The translations under genes and the position numbers were made by a program. DNA of 64,000 nucleotides from NCBI RefSeq assembly GCF_963576615.1, contig NC_088709.1, positions 22,337,243 through 22,401,242 of the forward strand, in the 5' to 3' direction. Origin of the DNA: Watersipora subatra (taxonomy: Eukaryota > Bryozoa > Gymnolaemata > Cheilostomatida > Watersiporidae). Below, piece by piece: positions 53,831 to 64,000 of the stretch. The notes beneath the pieces are model-generated. The model did not search any database and had not been told where the DNA came from. It saw only the letters and a program-made list of their open reading frames with translations. The number at the start of each line of letters is the position of its first letter. Positions within the stretch are counted from its first letter, which is position 1.

Positions 53831-56052
53831 TGTTTGCCACTGGTTTCTTTTTACACTACGCTTCCATTTCTTGGTGAACTTCATCCAGCAGTCGGCCACC
53901 AGTATCTTTACAGCAAAACATAATTGGGTTGCAGAAGATTATAAATTCTTAAAATGCGGGCTCCACAATCCTAAATGCACTGTTTGTGGCATAGATGTAG
54001 CCTTGGCATGGCTCTCGTGGGGGATGTGGAGAGAGAGCCTGGGACACAAAGCAACACGCGGGGAAGACAACTCTAAAAGTCAACTTCTACAGTCGCTAAT
54101 ATCACAATCGTTATTTCCGAAGGAGTATCATGTGACGGTCTTTTTTATGATCTTCGCGAGTATTATGTATTATTTTTAATCTGAATTGGCAGCAAACAAA
54201 CGCTGGTTGGTAAGTATGAAATGTTGGTTGCATAATAAATCAATCACGGGAGTTATATTATTTCATGTTTAATTAATTAGGTTTTGATTTAATTGTAATC
54301 AAAAATTACATCAATTGAATAAAATATTTTCACAATAACAATACAAACGAATAGCAATAAAACAACAAAAATGAATCGCACGCTGCTAGTAAAGAAAAGT
54401 TTATCTAGTAAAAAGTAATCTCAGTTTTATTTTACTCACGAGTATTGTGATTACTCGCGGCAGTTATTATGAACAACTCTGACCTACCACTGCAAAACGG
54501 TGCCATCTGAAAGCAAATACTCTTTCCGAAGTTAGTAGGAAGAACTATAAATTAGTCAAAACCTACAATAATATGTTGTAAAGCTTGAGACTGTTTTGGT
54601 CTCAGCGTGACTATGCCTAACTTTGATAGATGATTTTTGAATCGCTCCATTTTTGATCAGTAAATGAAATGAAACCGCAAACGTGAAAACTCAAGAGAAT
54701 AGTAACCTACGATTCTTATCGTTTTGTTATCAAACGGTGTATTGCATAACTACCCAGTCTATCAAAAACATAGGGCCTTTCACTAGATCAAGTCATGTTA
54801 CCGTGACGATAGGCTTTTAAACGCGCCACATCTAATACATCGTGAGATCGGAATCTATCGACACGCTTTCATTAGTATCAGTCTGAGCGTCATGTAACAT
54901 ATGTCGCTCGTTTTGCCGAAGTTATCTTACCTTTTTTTCGCTATGTGTCCCAGGCTCTCTCTCCCAATCCCCACGAGAGCCATGCCCAGGCTAGCAGAGA
55001 TGTGTTTGGCCAGCTGTAAACCAAATTAAAAGTTCTCTTACCTATTGTATTTGATAAGTTTGTTTCTGAAAATATACACCGCAGACCGATGTATTTCAAC
55101 CATATACTAACTATTTGTACAAAGCGGCATATATTTGGCCAGGATGTAACACCCTGTCATGTCATTATAATGATGAAATGTGTTTTGATTAAATATATGA
55201 ATTTATAATAAAATATGAAAAAGTTCAAAAAGGAAGATTTTTAACAAATTAACAAACCAACAGGTGAAACTTACTGCTTTATCAAGCTTTTTGCTTCTCT
55301 TGTGTACCTGTAAAACAATAACATCCCTTGAGTGTAAGCTGTGCCCTAAGACTGTGACACGGTCTTTTCTTCGTTGGTTTTATAGCAGCGCTAGCTGTTC
55401 TGGTTCCACACGTTGATCTGTCCAGCTGAAGTTGACCAGTGGTATCCGCGGTTTCAGCCACAAAACTTGCTGTATAGGTTTCAATATACATTCTGAGGCG
55501 ATCCTCATGACCTTGCATGACTATGCCACACTTTGCATTAACCTTTAAAACCCTTTTTTAGACTGTTTGTATAAAGTATTGCCATACTGGATCCTATTTT
55601 CAAGGCATAGTGAGATAAAAAAAACTCTTGCAATGCTTGTAGTTGTATATAGGTTGCTAGTTACTTAATGAATGAGGAACATATCACAGATCTCCCAATG
55701 TTAATACTTTTGATTTTGTTTGACGCTTGTTAGCGCAAGCTGAGTAAAGGGTTTGGTCTAGCAGGTTTGGTAAGCTAGTCTAGCATCAAACCTTCAAACT
55801 TCAAATTATCATGAAAGGGAAAAGAGATAGTTTGACATCATTCAACTTCACAATTCATTCGACGTCAGGATGTTGAATTAAGCAGGTACTAAATACTTTA
55901 ATTTGAAGCCTATATTTGTATTAAAGGAACAGTGAATGGCCTATAAATATTGCTTACCATTCCCAATAGGATTGAGAAAAAGATAAAGTGCCTTAAAAAG
56001 CATAATATCTTAAGCTTTTGGACCGAGTTTACACTGGGTTTAAAGTAACTTT
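53831..56052. other. No gene recognised
   Basis: Short frames only. TGGCTCTCGTGGGG with GAGAGAGCCTGGGACAC (54010-54045) recurs inverted as GTGTCCCAGGCTCTCTCTCC and CCCCACGAGAGCCATG near 54944-54985, an inverted pair about 0.9 kb apart that may bound another old element. Confidence 0.35.
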
Positions 56053-56090
56053 AACCAATGGTTTAAACCATCTGGTTTAAACCATTGGTT
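56053..56090. repeat. Perfect palindrome, 18+2+18 bp
   Basis: AACCAATGGTTTAAACCA, TC, then its exact reverse complement. Several more GGTTTAAA words flank it. It lies 40 bases before the Copia target duplication. Confidence 0.9.
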
Positions 56091-56134
56091 TAAACTGAGC
56101 CAACTCTGCCGGTGCATTACTGTGATAAGTTAAA

Positions 56135-56315
56135 TATTGTAATAATAGCAGTTTCATGGTTTTAAAAGCTATCTCATTGTGCTTTCTGAAAGCTTTCTGC
56201 TTTTTTGTTACAATAGCCTTTTCATAATGCCTTCTCTTTGTTCACAACTGTCAAGATGAACACAGCTAATAAAGTTTCTGTCAATAAACTGAACATTCAA
56301 AGTATTTAAACAACA
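56135..56315 (+). repeat. 5' LTR of the Copia element
   Basis: TATTGTAATAATAGCAG to TTTAAACAACA. If the canonical TG start is preferred it begins at 56138, but the TTAAA duplication supports 56135. Confidence 0.85.
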
Positions 56316-56357
56316 GGTTATGGGCCCAGTCAACCCATTAAATATTATCAAAGAACT

Positions 56358-59176
56358 ATGGATGAGAAAGGCTGGACTATAGATAAGCTGAACACTGATA
56401 ACTATGTCACATGGAAGTTCAAACTCAAACACCTACTCATAGCTAAGGACTTATTTGAATATGTAGATGGAACCATTACTCTGGAGGATGATGCTAACGC
56501 TGCCGCTAAAGCCGAGTACAAAAAGAAGTCAAGCAAAGCTTTTTCCCACATGGTGCTTTCTGTGAGTGATAGTCTTATTTATCTCATCAGTGAATGTGAG
56601 GACCCAGGAGTTGCGTGGAACAAGCTCAGAGCTCACTTTGAACGTGATACACTGGCGAATAAATTATTTCTCAAGAAACGGTACTTTAGGACTTATGAGC
56701 GAAGGTTCATCAATTGAAGACCACCTACGTCACATGAAAGCTATCACTGATAAACTTGCAGCTATTAAGGCTAATATTAGCGAGGAAGACCAGGTGGTGA
56801 CTCTACTTGGAAGCCTCCCGGAAAGCTATTCAATAGTAGTGACTGCACTCGAGGCTCGCGGTGACGATATAACTTTACAGTTCGCCACACAAACACTGCT
56901 TAATGAAGAACAAAAAAGGGAACAAAGAGCACTGACTCCAGCCAGCGATCCTGGTGGTGTCAAGTCTAAAGCGAACTCTGACACTGCTCTACTGTCAGCA
57001 AGTAACCGCTTTAAACATAGTCAGCAACAATCCAAAGGCTGCTATATCTGTGGGTCTTTACAACATTATCAAAACGGTTGTCCTAAAAACAACTATAATC
57101 AGAGCCGTGAATCGCGTCGCGGCCGAGAACGAGGTCATGGATATTACAACAGTAATTCAAATCCACACCAGGCCAAAATATCTACGTACGATGATAATAG
57201 CAAAGATGATGAATCGGCATTTACAAAATTGGAGACAGATGTTGACTCTCAAAAATGGCTGATCGACAGCGGTGCTACCAGTCACATGGCGAAAAACAAA
57301 GCTGTATTTTGTGATTATTTTAAGCTAGATTCACCTGAGTACGTTGTTGTTGCCGATGGGTCTCAAGTTCAAGTAGTCGGAAAAGGTATTGTTCAACTGC
57401 AAATAAAAATTCATGGAAATAAAACTAGACGTGCTACACTTTACAATGTACTACACATACCTGACCTACACGGAAATCTGTTTCCTGTAAAAGCGGCTAC
57501 ACAAAAAGGATATATAGTACAGTTTGGACATTCGAGATGCTGTATTAAGAATCAAAGAAAGATGTTGATAGCATCAGGATCTGTAGTAAACAGGCTATAT
57601 TATCTTGATGTCGAGTTTGCTATTCATACTGCTAATGCTGCCGCGTCCTCCTCCCTACTGTGGCATCAACGTCTCGCTCATGTAAACGTAAACAGCCTCA
57701 AAAACATGAATCATTGGTGTAAAAATGGTTGTAACGTTACCGGCGAAATATGTGTCTGTGAAGCTTGCGTGAAAGGTAAAATGTCTCGACGTCCTTTTCC
57801 AACTGACCGTGGCATTAAATCAAGTAGGGTTCTTGAATTGGTACATACGGATGTGTGTGGCCCTATGCAGAATGAATCTTTAGGTGGTAGCAAGTATTTT
57901 ATTTCATTTATTGATGATTTTAGTAGGCATGTGCAGATATATTTTTTACGTGACAAATCTAGCGTGTTCCAGGCGTTTAGAACTTACGAATCATCAGTGA
58001 CAAATCAAACTGGTCAGACTATAGGTACACTTAGAAGCGATGGTGGTGGAGAATATACATCTAATGAGTTTGAGAGTTACCTTTCAGCCCAAGGTACACA
58101 TCACCAAGTCACCACTCGCTATTCTCCGCAACAAAACGGCTGTGCTGAGAGATTTAATCGTACTGTTTGTGAGGCCGCTCGCTCATTAATTTCTGAATCT
58201 CACCTTCCAAAGTCATTCTGGGCAGAGGCAATATCGACCGCGGTATACATTCGTAATCGCCTCCCCACACGAGCACTTGAATGGAATACAACTCCTTATG
58301 AAAAATGGAACAACAGAAAACCTGATCTTGGACACGTGAAAATTTTTGGATGTTCAGCCTACGCTCACATACCCGGTCAGCTGAGACGTAAACTCAATGA
58401 GAAAGCAGAATCAATGGTGTTTGTGGGGTACAGCCTTAAGTCTAAAGCCTACAGACTCTACGATCCGATCACTAGAAAAATAGAGGTAAGACGTGATGTC
58501 ACTTTTGATGAGACCAAGCTCGGTTTACCAAATCAGTCGTCAAAGCCAAGTGTAGACAACTCTGAAGCGGTGAATATTGACCTATCAGAAAATGAAAAGG
58601 CTCCTCCAACACCGACGGTTACACATAGGCGATCACCACGTTCCACTCAACCCATTGTTCGGTTTGGTATTGATGATTTCACAAACCTTGGTCACTCTGC
58701 TCACTCAGCAATCAACATTGTGGAGCCCCTTAGTTTATCGCAAGCACAGGCTAGCACAATTTGTGATGCCTGGATCAAAACCAGCAATGATGAGTATCAA
58801 TCACTGATCAACAATGGTACATGGGAACTAGTTGATCTTCCGCCCGAACGCAAAGCGATTGGCTCTAAGTGGATTTTCAAGGCTAAACACTCGTCTGATG
58901 GGTCTATAAGTAGATTCAAAGCTCGACTTGTGGCAAAGGGATATGCACAAAAGGCTGGGGTGGATTACGATGAAACATACGCCCCCGTGAAGCGTGCGAA
59001 GCAAATTAGCAGATCCCAATCTCTATCAATCGATGGTAGGAAGTCTACTATATGCTGCCGTATCTACTCGTCCAGATATTGCTGAAGCAGTGGGAGCTTT
59101 AGCCAAGTTCAATGCTTGCCCCACCCAGACTCACCTGACCGCTGAACACAAGACTGTTATATTTTTGCTTTTTCGT
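56358..59176 (+). pseudogene. Copia gag-pol, frameshifted and deleted
   Basis: ATG 56358 opens gag (MDEKGWTIDKLNTDNYVTWK). A one-base shift near 56690 moves into the frame that runs to 59085. Domains: gag zinc knuckle CYICGSLQHYQNGC (57040), aspartic protease IDSGATSHM (57260), integrase finger HQRLAH...CEAC (57665-57770), integrase core HTDVCGPM, DDFSRH, SDGGGEY and NGCAERFN (57845-58155), then the start of reverse transcriptase, KARLVAKGYAQKAGVDYDET followed by YAPV (58920-58988). At about 58990 the sequence jumps, in another frame, to LADPNLYQSMVGSLLYAAVS, which normally lies after the RT catalytic region. It breaks off again near 59155 before RNase H. The element cannot make its own reverse transcriptase. 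Confidence 0.9.
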
Positions 59177-59249
59177 TGATTGCGATCATTGTGTTTTTTT
59201 TTGTGTGTCACGAACTGGCTGTTAGTGCAACCATGTAACTGAGTGAGAG

Positions 59250-59430
59250 TATTGTAATAATAGCAGTTTTATGGTTTTAAAAGCTATCTCGTTGTGCTTT
59301 CTGAAAGCTTTCTGCTTTTTTGTTACAATAGCCTTTTCATAATGCCTTCTCTTTGTTCACAACTGTCAAGATGAACACAGCTAATAAAGTTTCTGTCAAT
59401 AAACTGAACATTCAAAGTATTTAAACAACA
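59250..59430 (+). repeat. 3' LTR of the Copia element
   Basis: Same as the 5' LTR except T for C in TTTTATGG and G for A in CTCGTTG. Confidence 0.9.
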
Positions 59431-59435
59431 TTAAA

Positions 59436-62374
59436 GGGGCAGTAGAAGTCTGCTTATGTCAAGTAAACTTTGACAAGTCAATGACTTGATTGGAGGACAA
59501 ACACCTTTGTTTACATTTGGGCAAACATGCGTTTGTGACCAATCGAACAAGCGAGGTTAAAAGCTCACTGCATAGACTTTGTATGCAACCATCATCTATC
59601 GATATCTGAGTGCTTTCAAGTTTATGCTGAACTAAGCATCTGCCTGCCCGAGTTTCTTAAAAACTGTCTACTATTGGAAGGGATGAGAATTTTGAGTGGC
59701 AAAAGTTATTTGAGGTGTATTTTTTGTTGAGAACGTTTGGAAAACGTAACAATACATATGGTGTGAATTTGTGTGATATACCCTCGTTTGTTGGTATCCC
59801 CGTTCCTTATCGCAATGCATCTAATATCCATATATGATGAAGTTGCTTTAATTCTCACCAAAACTCGGCATCCTAGTAGATGATAAGACCTATAATGTTA
59901 TCTGACTATTTGCTCAATAAGGATGTTTTGCATTTATTTACATGTACCTTGCCAAAGTCAGTTTAACACCATTCATAGCCAATCATGCATACTAATAGCT
60001 AACGTCCAAAATACTCTTTTCCTCACCCGGAGAACAACAGTGAACCAATGAAACACTTATTCTCTTTATCGGAAATTACGAAAATCTGAGTATACATATA
60101 TAATTTACGTTCAAGGTGCGTTTACACCAGGATAATTTATCCGAGTTGCTTCAACTCAGAGAGTCGGAGTTGGAATGGCTTGTAGTCTGTTTACGATTTG
60201 AAATGCGTTTTACAAAGACTTTACACTAAACTAGCGTAAAATCCGACTATAAAAAATAGGTCATCTTTTTAGTCAATGAAATACAAAATTGACATCTATT
60301 CCATTTTGACCATTTATCACCATAAATGCATAAAGAAGTCATGTCACTGCCACATATCATACCTGCTAATTCTTTTAGCAATAATAGTAATAATTTAGTT
60401 AGTTTAATGTAGGTTTGCAATGGTGAAAAAATGTCATAAATTTATGTGGTTCCAGTAAAAATCATAAAAAATGAACATACCGTAAAGTTCAAGTTAGATA
60501 TGTTTTACCTGGATAATTTGGCTTGCAAAACTTAAATTTCTTCTAAATGGATCGCACAACTTTTGTAGACACAAGTTCATCATTTTAGCGAAGCGCATCT
60601 ATTTCATCATGTGTTAAATAACTTTATTACTTGTAAATCTATAAGAGAGACTTATGAGGTGGTTAGCAGTGACAATATTCGTTTCCCAGTTGTTCCTTTT
60701 TCTAATACTCTAATGCTGTATAGTAAAATAGGGTCTTTTACGTTAAGTTTAAAGTTTATGGTATATAGTGTGGCTGAATTGTAGCATACTAAATGTATTG
60801 CCATTTGTAACTGTCTGTCTGGAAGGTAAGGACTCCATACAGTACTGTACATAATAATGCTCCATTTTATTGCAGAGCATAACTACTAGATAGATATTTG
60901 TTATTTTGTGAGCTTACAGGGTGAATTAGAACAATTTAAAACATCTTTATGCATTGTTGTATCTCGTTTTTTTCAGAGGATGGGAACAGGTTAATTTGTA
61001 TTTAGTTGTTCTATATAGAAAAACTTGATTTGAGATGCAAGAGGTTTGACATATAAGATCTGTCCCACAACACATTAAGCTCGCATGTCGAGGTATAATT
61101 GTACAGTGCAACTCAGGGTTCCGACGTCCCTGTTTTACGGTTTTTGCTTTACATTGTAAAACATGATATTTTTTCATCCCCACCATTTGGTATTTTTCCC
61201 ACCACACGGCATCAACAAACATGTTTCTCGAAATTATATTTGTCGGTCGGTGTGCAAAATAAAACGCTATGGTAAAACACTACCATTCGCTATGCTGTGT
61301 TAAGTGACTTATTTATTCTGGTGGTTAAAAAATCTTGCCAGAAGGATAAGTGACATGATACAGTTGTAGTGGCATTCTCTGATCCAGTGCGGCATTACCA
61401 AAACTTCCCAAAACGGATAAACATACATGTGTGTCATGACTCATGGCATGGCTGTAACATGCTTCTCACTCAGAAGCGCTAAGTGGTTTGTTGATGCTTG
61501 AAGCTACAAAGTTTGTCTAGATGGATAATCTTTAAATACAGTTTTATTAGCTTGTACAGTGCTAAAAACAATACTAATGCAGGAAAGATCTCTAAATTGG
61601 TCATTTTTTAAAAATATTTTGAAACCTTTTTTTCTTCTGTATTTTGCATGTCTTACGAAACTTGTATATCATGGACAGTTGAAAACAAACACCTACAAAT
61701 TGTTTTATTTTGTTTTCTAGACACACTGTATAACCTCAATTTGAACATGATGGTGCTGTACTTTTTAATCCTTCTCCTATAGCGGCGTTTTAAAGGAGGC
61801 ACTTAAAAAGAAGATGGTGCTGTATTTCTCGACTAGCTCGTCAGAGTTTTGGGAAGATAAATAGGCCTATAAACCTTTTACTGAAGAAGCGATGCTAATG
61901 TCGCCTATATTTTGCATTCTTTTTAGGTCGAAGCGAAATTTATGTCCAGCATTTTGCCAGACTGTTTGTCATGTGTCATGATCACAGAAACCATGGTAAA
62001 GTCGGGATTATAAGATTCAGAGTTATCTGCATTAACAGAAGGAGAAAATTCTCACAGTTATTTTGCAAAAAAAATTTTGATTCTAGCTTAATTACAGCCG
62101 ATTTTATGGTAAATAAACTGAATGCACGTTTACCATCAGTGCGAAAACATAGTTCCGAGAAAACTGGTGTTAAAGTCTGAGAAACGAAAACCGATGCACA
62201 GTTTTGTTTACATTTCAAAACGTTATAGCAACCAATATTAAGAGGTTGTGATATTTATCTAGATTTCTGTCTTTATATCAAAAACATGCTGAATTTAAAA
62301 ATCTAAACAGATTTTGGCTGGTTGTCATAGAAATGGCTGTATATCTATAAGAAAATGTATTACTTAATTAACTC
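59436..62374. other. No feature recognised
   Basis: AT-rich, short frames only. I could not place exons or repeats here. Confidence 0.35.
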
Positions 62375-62421
62375 GATCTGATACTTCGACATATAATTAT
62401 TATATGTCGAAGTATTAGATC
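62375..62421. repeat. 47-bp hairpin, 22-bp arms
   Basis: GATCTGATACTTCGACATAT continues to a TTA centre and its reverse complement, with one mismatch. It may be a tiny MITE or a cruciform-prone site. Confidence 0.8.
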
Positions 62422-62544
62422 AATTTTAACAAGAAATACTTTCAGTAGAAATAATAGTTCGATGCTGCTATTAAATATTTCAATGATGTCACTTTCAAAA
62501 GTTTTAAAGAAAAGCCATAAAGCTTAAGAGGTAGGAGACCAACT

Positions 62545-62702
62545 TTAATATGCCATAACAATGGCTGCTATTACTTCCTAGAATGTATTATACATTGTAC
62601 GGTGTTCCTGAAGAGTATTCCCATTGTTTATCAAAACCCTTTCAAGTTTCAAGTCTTCAGGTCAGATTATAAACCACATTATAGACAGATCTGAAGACAA
62701 TG
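62545..62702 (-). repeat. Dispersed repeat, copy 2
   Basis: On the minus strand, TCTTCAGATCTGTCTATAAT and GGAAGTAATAGCAGCCATTG match 19715-19827, with about 45 extra bases between the two blocks. Confidence 0.7.
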
Positions 62703-63875
62703 AATCAGATCTAAACCTTAATGACTTTGAATCAAAGTGTAGTTCTGATGATTGTGACAATCGGTTTTCTCAGGTGTACCGTCACTAAAACTATGGCAAC
62801 CCCTACAGCAACAACAAAAGAATTAATTGTTATTGATGTAGCCGAGTCATTAGTACCATTTTGTGGACACTTTTCTACTGATCACCTTCAATAATGCTAA
62901 GTAATGATCAAATAATGCCAAAGTAACGGTGCATAGAGGTGGCTTTCAAGTAAAGGGTGGCACTGTATTTTTTAACCCTTCTATAGTGGCATTCTATTAG
63001 AGGAAGGGTTCAATAAAGGTGGCATTTAACTAGAGGTTTCACAGCCTTTGCTTGCCAATGTTTCTTCTGTTTCTGACTTGCCTATCAACATTTAAATCAA
63101 TTTTTTCAATATTCTCTTCTTTACAAATGACAACTATTGTTTTTATTTTATTTGACACTTTCATGATTATATTAACTACTTATCCCCGTGTAAGACAATT
63201 TTGAACACTTATTGACCAAACTCTAAAGTACTCTTTAAATAGTATGTCTTGTCTACATGAGTGGGGAACATTACATGTAATTAACTGAACACCTAGTTAA
63301 AGGTGTTCAGCACTCACCACTCAGCGCTGAGAGCATTTGGTGATGTTATTTGACACGAAAGTAGAAGGTTGCATTGCTACTAGGTCTAGTACGGTAAAAA
63401 TAGGTAGAGTTGCAAAATGACCTACAGCTAAAAAGGTTTGCCATATCTTTTTAAGAAATATAATAGAAAATTGTGGAGCCGAGAACATAACAAGTTAAAC
63501 CTACACTATATTTGATCTGTTGTAACATGACATATGTAGCAGTTATGCAATGCACTCCTTCAGAGGGCTATATGAGAGCTTACAGATGAACTTGATGTTG
63601 AGATACTTGAAGAGCTTAATGAAAACAAGCTCGCTACTTATGGAAGCTTTTTGATATGTTTTACTATATAAAGAGCTCAGTTTTGATAGGAGTAGGGAAT
63701 TCAGAGCTTTAGTTTGTTCTTTGCACGCATTTGGTAAGTGGAGTCCTTACAGAAATAAAATACACGCCTACACAGCTGAACAATGCCTTCAATGTTATTA
63801 CTCCTACCATGTTGGCTCATATATGAAGGGCTAACAGCGTTTTATGTAAGGAATGGATTCTATGTTTTATGACAT
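62703..63875. other. No feature recognised
   Basis: A short inverted pair AACTGAACACC/GGTGTTCAG lies near 63283-63310. No coding signal. Confidence 0.35.
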
Positions 63876-64000
63876 GCTGTAGTATCTGTAATAATAGCTG
63901 TGATATCTGTGATAATGGCTGTAATATCTGTAGTAATGGCTGTAATATCTGTAATAATAGCTGTAATATCTGTAGTAATTGCTGTAGTATCTGTAGTAAT
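63876..64000. repeat. 21-bp minisatellite running off the window
   Basis: Unit GCTGTAATATCTGTAGTAAT plus G, about six copies with small variants, still going at the last base. It is unrelated to the 21-bp array at 12.1 kb. Confidence 0.9.

Larger units (their letters stand above)
56135..59430 (+). mobile_element. Ty1/Copia retrotransposon, internally deleted, 3.3 kb
   Basis: Two 181-bp LTRs (56135-56315 and 59250-59430) differ at only two positions and are flanked by TTAAA on both sides (56130-56134 and 59431-59435). The primer site directly after the 5' LTR reads GGTTATGGGCCCAG, complementary to the anticodon region of initiator Met tRNA, as in Drosophila copia. GAGTGAGAG before the 3' LTR is the polypurine tract. 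Integrase precedes reverse transcriptase, which marks Copia. LTR similarity argues for recent insertion, yet most of the reverse transcriptase is missing. Confidence 0.9.

Noticed and set aside
62375-62421. Possible Rho-independent terminator
   Set aside because: Animal genome, no adjacent gene; the hairpin is better viewed as a palindrome or tiny MITE.

Overview
This window is nuclear DNA of an animal, most likely a marine invertebrate. The evidence is AT-rich sequence, spliced genes with GT/AG introns of several kilobases, a caspase, an UNC93-family membrane protein and a dense load of animal-type transposable elements. The species cannot be fixed from sequence alone; a lophotrochozoan is a guess. 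There are no operons, rRNA, tRNA or CRISPR arrays that I can see.

Host genes. (1) A small unrecognised spliced gene on + (about 2.9-6.6 kb). (2) An UNC93A-like gene on + (11.5-23.5 kb). Five coding exons are recognised, four of them joining in phase, with a stop at 23256 and a poly(A) signal at 23490. The N-terminal exons were not found. (3) A caspase-like gene on - (31.2-32.5 kb): one large coding exon of 437 codons, with a possible untranslated first exon near 33.5 kb. Its catalytic His and Cys are kept but its substrate-pocket arginines are changed.

Transposons fill most of the rest. 1-2160: the 5' end of a Ty3/Gypsy-type element on -, with gag running off the window edge. 8.2-10.07 kb: a 5'-truncated LINE on - with a restriction-like endonuclease. 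10.18-10.86 kb: a gag/protease scrap on +. 33.7-35.4 kb: a hAT element lying against a decayed 7-kb Gypsy element on - (35.4-42.5 kb). 44.3-48.7 kb: a nest in which a Helitron is split by a P-like element that is itself split by a TTAA MITE. 52.8-53.8 kb: a hAT transposase relic. 56.1-59.4 kb: a Copia element with near-identical LTRs but a gutted reverse transcriptase. Small non-autonomous elements with readable target duplications lie at 6.2, 7.7, 16.1, 20.9, 26.5, 28.4, 29.1, 34.3, 45.6, 48.7 and 49.8 kb.

Tandem repeats: a 21-bp unit (12.07-12.63 kb), a 17-bp unit (21.34-21.99 kb, just before an UNC93 exon), a 33-bp unit (50.45-51.62 kb, open on both strands) and another 21-bp unit running off the right edge.

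No wholly new defence or metabolic system is evident. The best leads are the caspase with an altered pocket, the insertion whose empty site is preserved in a paralogous repeat, the nested transposons, and the twin palindromes at the truncated LINE end.
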